Positions 34,801 through 36,230 of a DNA stretch of 36,230 nucleotides are shown here, in pieces. The stretch is from a virus. The DNA lies in the IMG/VR virus record IMGVR_UViG_3300017527_000946, positions 1 through 36,230 of that record; one strand, 5' to 3'. Under the pieces are notes generated by a model. It had not been told where the DNA came from. It worked only from the letters and a program-made list of their open reading frames with translations, and searched no databases. The first letter of the stretch is position 1. Each line of letters starts with the position of its first letter. Made by a program: the position numbers and the translations under genes.

Positions 34801-36230
34801 GATGGATCACGGCACAATTTATATGGTGCTTATTTAGCAAGTACCGTCAACCCATATGGAATTAGTTATACAAATACTGGATTGTATATCACTGCTAAAC
34901 AAGATTCTGATTACAACACAACGTATATGTATGGTATTCAAAATAATGCAAAGAATACAGGATCAGCAATAGTATCCGGTGCATATGGTTTTCATAATGT
35001 TGTTAGTAACACAGGCCCAGGCACAATAAATAATGCCCGTGGAATTACAGGTAATATTGTTCAATCCGGTAGTGGAGAAATACCTTTAGCATATGGTGTT
35101 CATAGTGGAATTACACAAACATCCGGTACAATTGGTCAAGGTATCCTTTTTTATGGTAATTACACTGGAACAGTTACTACTAAGTACGGTATGTATATTT
35201 CTAATGAAACAAAGAATTATTTCAGTGGTGACGTTGGAATAGGCACATATACACCATCAAGCAAATTGGATGTGTATGGTGATATAGAAATCAATGAAGG
35301 TGATTTGTTATTCGGTGCTTACAATGGTATATCCATGCTTGATGCTGAAACAGGTTCAACTTATTGTCTTTTCATTGGTGGTAATTCAGCTCCCTCTACA
35401 AATCGTGGCACAAGAAACACGATGGTTGGTTGGAATAATTTTCAGAATAATGTTACTGGTACATATAATACTGGTTTGGGTTATGGTACTTTGGTTCAGT
35501 GTACTTCTGGTTCACATAATACTGCTCTTGGTGTTAGTGGTTTAGGCAACCTAACAACAGGTAATAATAATTATGCAATCGGTTCTTGGGGATTATATCA
35601 ACTTACAACCGGTAGTGCTAATATAGCTCATGGTGTAAATGCATTAAGAAACGCAATAGGAGATTCAATAGGTAATATAGGAATTGGAACCAGTATTGGA
35701 TATAATTCAGAAGATCACTGGACATCTTCATACAATACTATTGTTGGAAATTATGCTGCTAACCGTATTCAAAGTGACGCTGACGAAAATACTATTGTTG
35801 GATATCAAGCAGGTTATTATCTAACCCGTGGTTCTAATAATGTTTTGATCGGTTCAGGTGCCGGAAAAGTTAATGTAGGAAATGGTAGTGATAACATAAT
35901 AATCGGAACTGGAAGTGAACCACCTACACCTTCTGGTAGCAATGAACTTAACATTGGTGATTTGATTTATGGTGATTTGAGTTCTGGACAAATAGGTATA
36001 GGAACAGATTATCCAATTTCTGCTTTGCATGTTACATATGCAAATATTACATATTGGGACCCCACAAATGGAAATTGGGGTGGAACAACTGAACCTCCTC
36101 AAGCATTGACAATCACTAATGCTACAAATGCTGGTTATGATCCAATACTTATTTTCAGACAAACAACAAGTACCGGTGTTCAAAAAACCGCTGGTGCAAT
36201 TGGTTTAGTGGGTCAATCAAGTTGGACAGA
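31801..36230 (+). CDS. Giant tail fibre 2, runs off the right edge (at least 1476 aa)
   Basis: The frame is open from 31801 to the last base. The first 130 residues closely match fibre 1 (GITIRLTGTST, QKFDIIAGGLTYEDIEIMRG, DDDHPQYASLAQNETITG). Residues 150-310 are a coiled-coil stalk of 22-residue units (WADTMFISVSAASIEQDKR). A different receptor-type middle follows (310-640), with a second DDDHLQYAML linker at about 640 and a YIKGDTKDANDHSAFYLQG region. GDVGIGTYTPSSKLDVYGD lies near 1145-1165. Residues 1201-1360 are YadA-head-like repeats (NTMVGWNNFQ, NTALGVSGLG, NTIVGYQAGY). The end, perhaps an S74-type chaperone domain, lies outside the window. Confidence 0.85.
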   Translation, partial: MARFNFLGRAVDYYGNIKPGIGITIRLTGTSTPATVYTARTGGTGISTEPQITSDGYGRFNFYVDELDYPFLDNQKFDIIAGGLTYEDIEIMRGLKVHHSLEELLDDDHPQYASLAQNETITGNWGFTKSAGFSSFVSGGETPSKDNHLTRKDYVDLEILNSSTTLSNSLSAASDESDNRLNAWAEMRLQNERTLTNNQINSERATTNAQIISVSAASVEADRTHKIWADTMFASVSAASREQDKRASKADETHIAWAESMFISVSAASIEQDKRDRAWADTMFISVSAASIEQDKRIRSDYETLHVDTNEPTGFVNTIDSTVTFSDATSAITIDGTYDYYIHGIKYSINSPKSLAVLAQGMNHFYLDSSENLNVISSFSVSTLLENNAYFAAIYWDNANNEHIYYGDERHGITMDSATHGYLHKTEGTRYESGLGLGDISSNGDGDLNTSAVFSVASGVTRDEDLRQIISSVAVSGNVPIFYKDGSDGDWKKDTSWGFPVKPYSGGNGLLAWNEYTGGTWTQTESTNADFVNAHIFATNDPNQPIISIQGEAEYNNLSQARTGALTEILSLSTSDMPFEEFTPIASLIYQTRTNYDNAPKARIRTTDEGGDYVDFRGFKGISTTGTNVDDHGNLSGLGDDDHLQYAMLDGLRDFTGTVGGIPAVADTDFPQKTYVDSVSAASVEQDKRLQANLNDEVAALEISIDTLSANKIIEGNSGVVVNDEGTGTITISADGSTVATFTKNQVSVSGSLLFTGGANSYIKGDTKDANDHSAFYLQGAGTSHNYVVAIGTGGSSQGRVIAINGGTWGNQNIQMYHDSSNGVIQTDNGSIVLVPNSNRLYSYGNWLAGPNTAGSEAYITIGPNATGNRFAYIDLLGDDHYYDYGLRVMRGNGGKNTYSSIIHRGEGDFNIITQDRAKTAFMNNNTYSMIILSGGQVGIGLTDPQYDFHFDKSNSSKASTNGLFRTESDFIGPGGVIDSNIHQYGNFFLTTSTVSGSQKDGSRHNLYGAYLASTVNPYGISYTNTGLYITAKQDSDYNTTYMYGIQNNAKNTGSAIVSGAYGFHNVVSNTGPGTINNARGITGNIVQSGSGEIPLAYGVHSGITQTSGTIGQGILFYGNYTGTVTTKYGMYISNETKNYFSGDVGIGTYTPSSKLDVYGDIEINEGDLLFGAYNGISMLDAETGSTYCLFIGGNSAPSTNRGTRNTMVGWNNFQNNVTGTYNTGLGYGTLVQCTSGSHNTALGVSGLGNLTTGNNNYAIGSWGLYQLTTGSANIAHGVNALRNAIGDSIGNIGIGTSIGYNSEDHWTSSYNTIVGNYAANRIQSDADENTIVGYQAGYYLTRGSNNVLIGSGAGKVNVGNGSDNIIIGTGSEPPTPSGSNELNIGDLIYGDLSSGQIGIGTDYPISALHVTYANITYWDPTNGNWGGTTEPPQALTITNATNAGYDPILIFRQTTSTGVQKTAGAIGLVGQSSWT
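32579..32690 (+). repeat. 66-nt tandem repeat in the fibre 2 stalk
   Basis: A 46-nt perfect repeat occupies 32579-32624 and 32645-32690, i.e. with a 66-nt (22-codon) period; more diverged copies extend to both sides (32431-32700). It encodes the SVSAASIEQDKR stalk unit, and the length fits two hendecads of a coiled coil. Confidence 0.8.

Noticed and set aside
24694-36230. Possible diversity-generating retroelement acting on fibre genes.
   Set aside because: No reverse transcriptase and no template/variable repeat pair was found in the window.

Overview
The window is a 36.2 kb piece of an AT-rich, very tightly packed genome of a tailed phage of the T4-like superfamily, probably a distant (far-T4-type) member. 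The evidence is UvsW and UvsY together, a DnaB/gp41-type helicase, a T4 gp43-type family B DNA polymerase, a gp4-type head-completion protein, exact T4-type late promoters (TATAAATA) and very large tail-fibre genes. I found no tRNA, integrase, transposon, CRISPR array or reverse transcriptase. Apart from a 100-nt promoter gap at each strand switch, nearly everything is coding, and most neighbours overlap by ATGA or TAATG. No gene-free stretch exceeds 300 bases. The host cannot be named from this sequence.

Layout: (1) 1-2826, + strand: the tail of a P-loop kinase-like gene, a small protein, and two tandem ADP-ribosyltransferase-like paralogues. (2) 2823-4651, - strand: uvsW and uvsY. (3) 4753-11056, + strand: replication block (unknown 111-aa protein, gp41-like helicase, 42-aa membrane protein, family-4 uracil-DNA glycosylase, gp43-like polymerase), then a protein with 21 GX3 tetrapeptide repeats and a membrane-anchored SLT lysozyme with its own sigma70-like promoter. 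(4) 11059-19026, - strand: small putative capsid-targeted proteins flanking a block of fibre/adhesin-like structural genes. (5) 19128-36230, + strand: about 14 more small putative capsid-targeted proteins, a gp4-like nuclease-fold protein, then a fibre locus with two giant fibres, each preceded by a paralogous 47-aa gene, and three tandem C1q-like proteins between them. The second fibre runs off the right edge.

The main discovery is a shared N-terminal tag. About 25 otherwise unrelated proteins start with 9-20 residues of two related forms: a short form such as MRLEKFINE|G, MSFRDYITE|A, MKLKDFLNE|E, and a long form such as MNILEKIDNYLEE|K, MKILDKLDIYLDE|A. Nearly all end in (L/I)xE, the cleavage signature of the T4 prohead protease gp21. 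The tag therefore looks like the T4 capsid-targeting sequence (CTS) carried by internal proteins and by the injected ADP-ribosyltransferase Alt. If so, this phage loads an unusually large and diverse cargo into its head: two Alt-like ARTs, an encapsulated-ferritin-like protein, a ParB-like protein, two mini zinc ribbons, lysine/arginine-rich proteins and many unknowns. One further tagged gene (about 12492-12838) appears to be broken by a single-base frameshift.

Late promoters sit at the divergent junction 19066/19098, at 17775 and at 4724, so the tagged cargo genes at the junction and at 17700 are expected to be expressed late, with head assembly. Sigma70-like promoters at 4688 and 10282 would give earlier expression of the replication and lysozyme genes.
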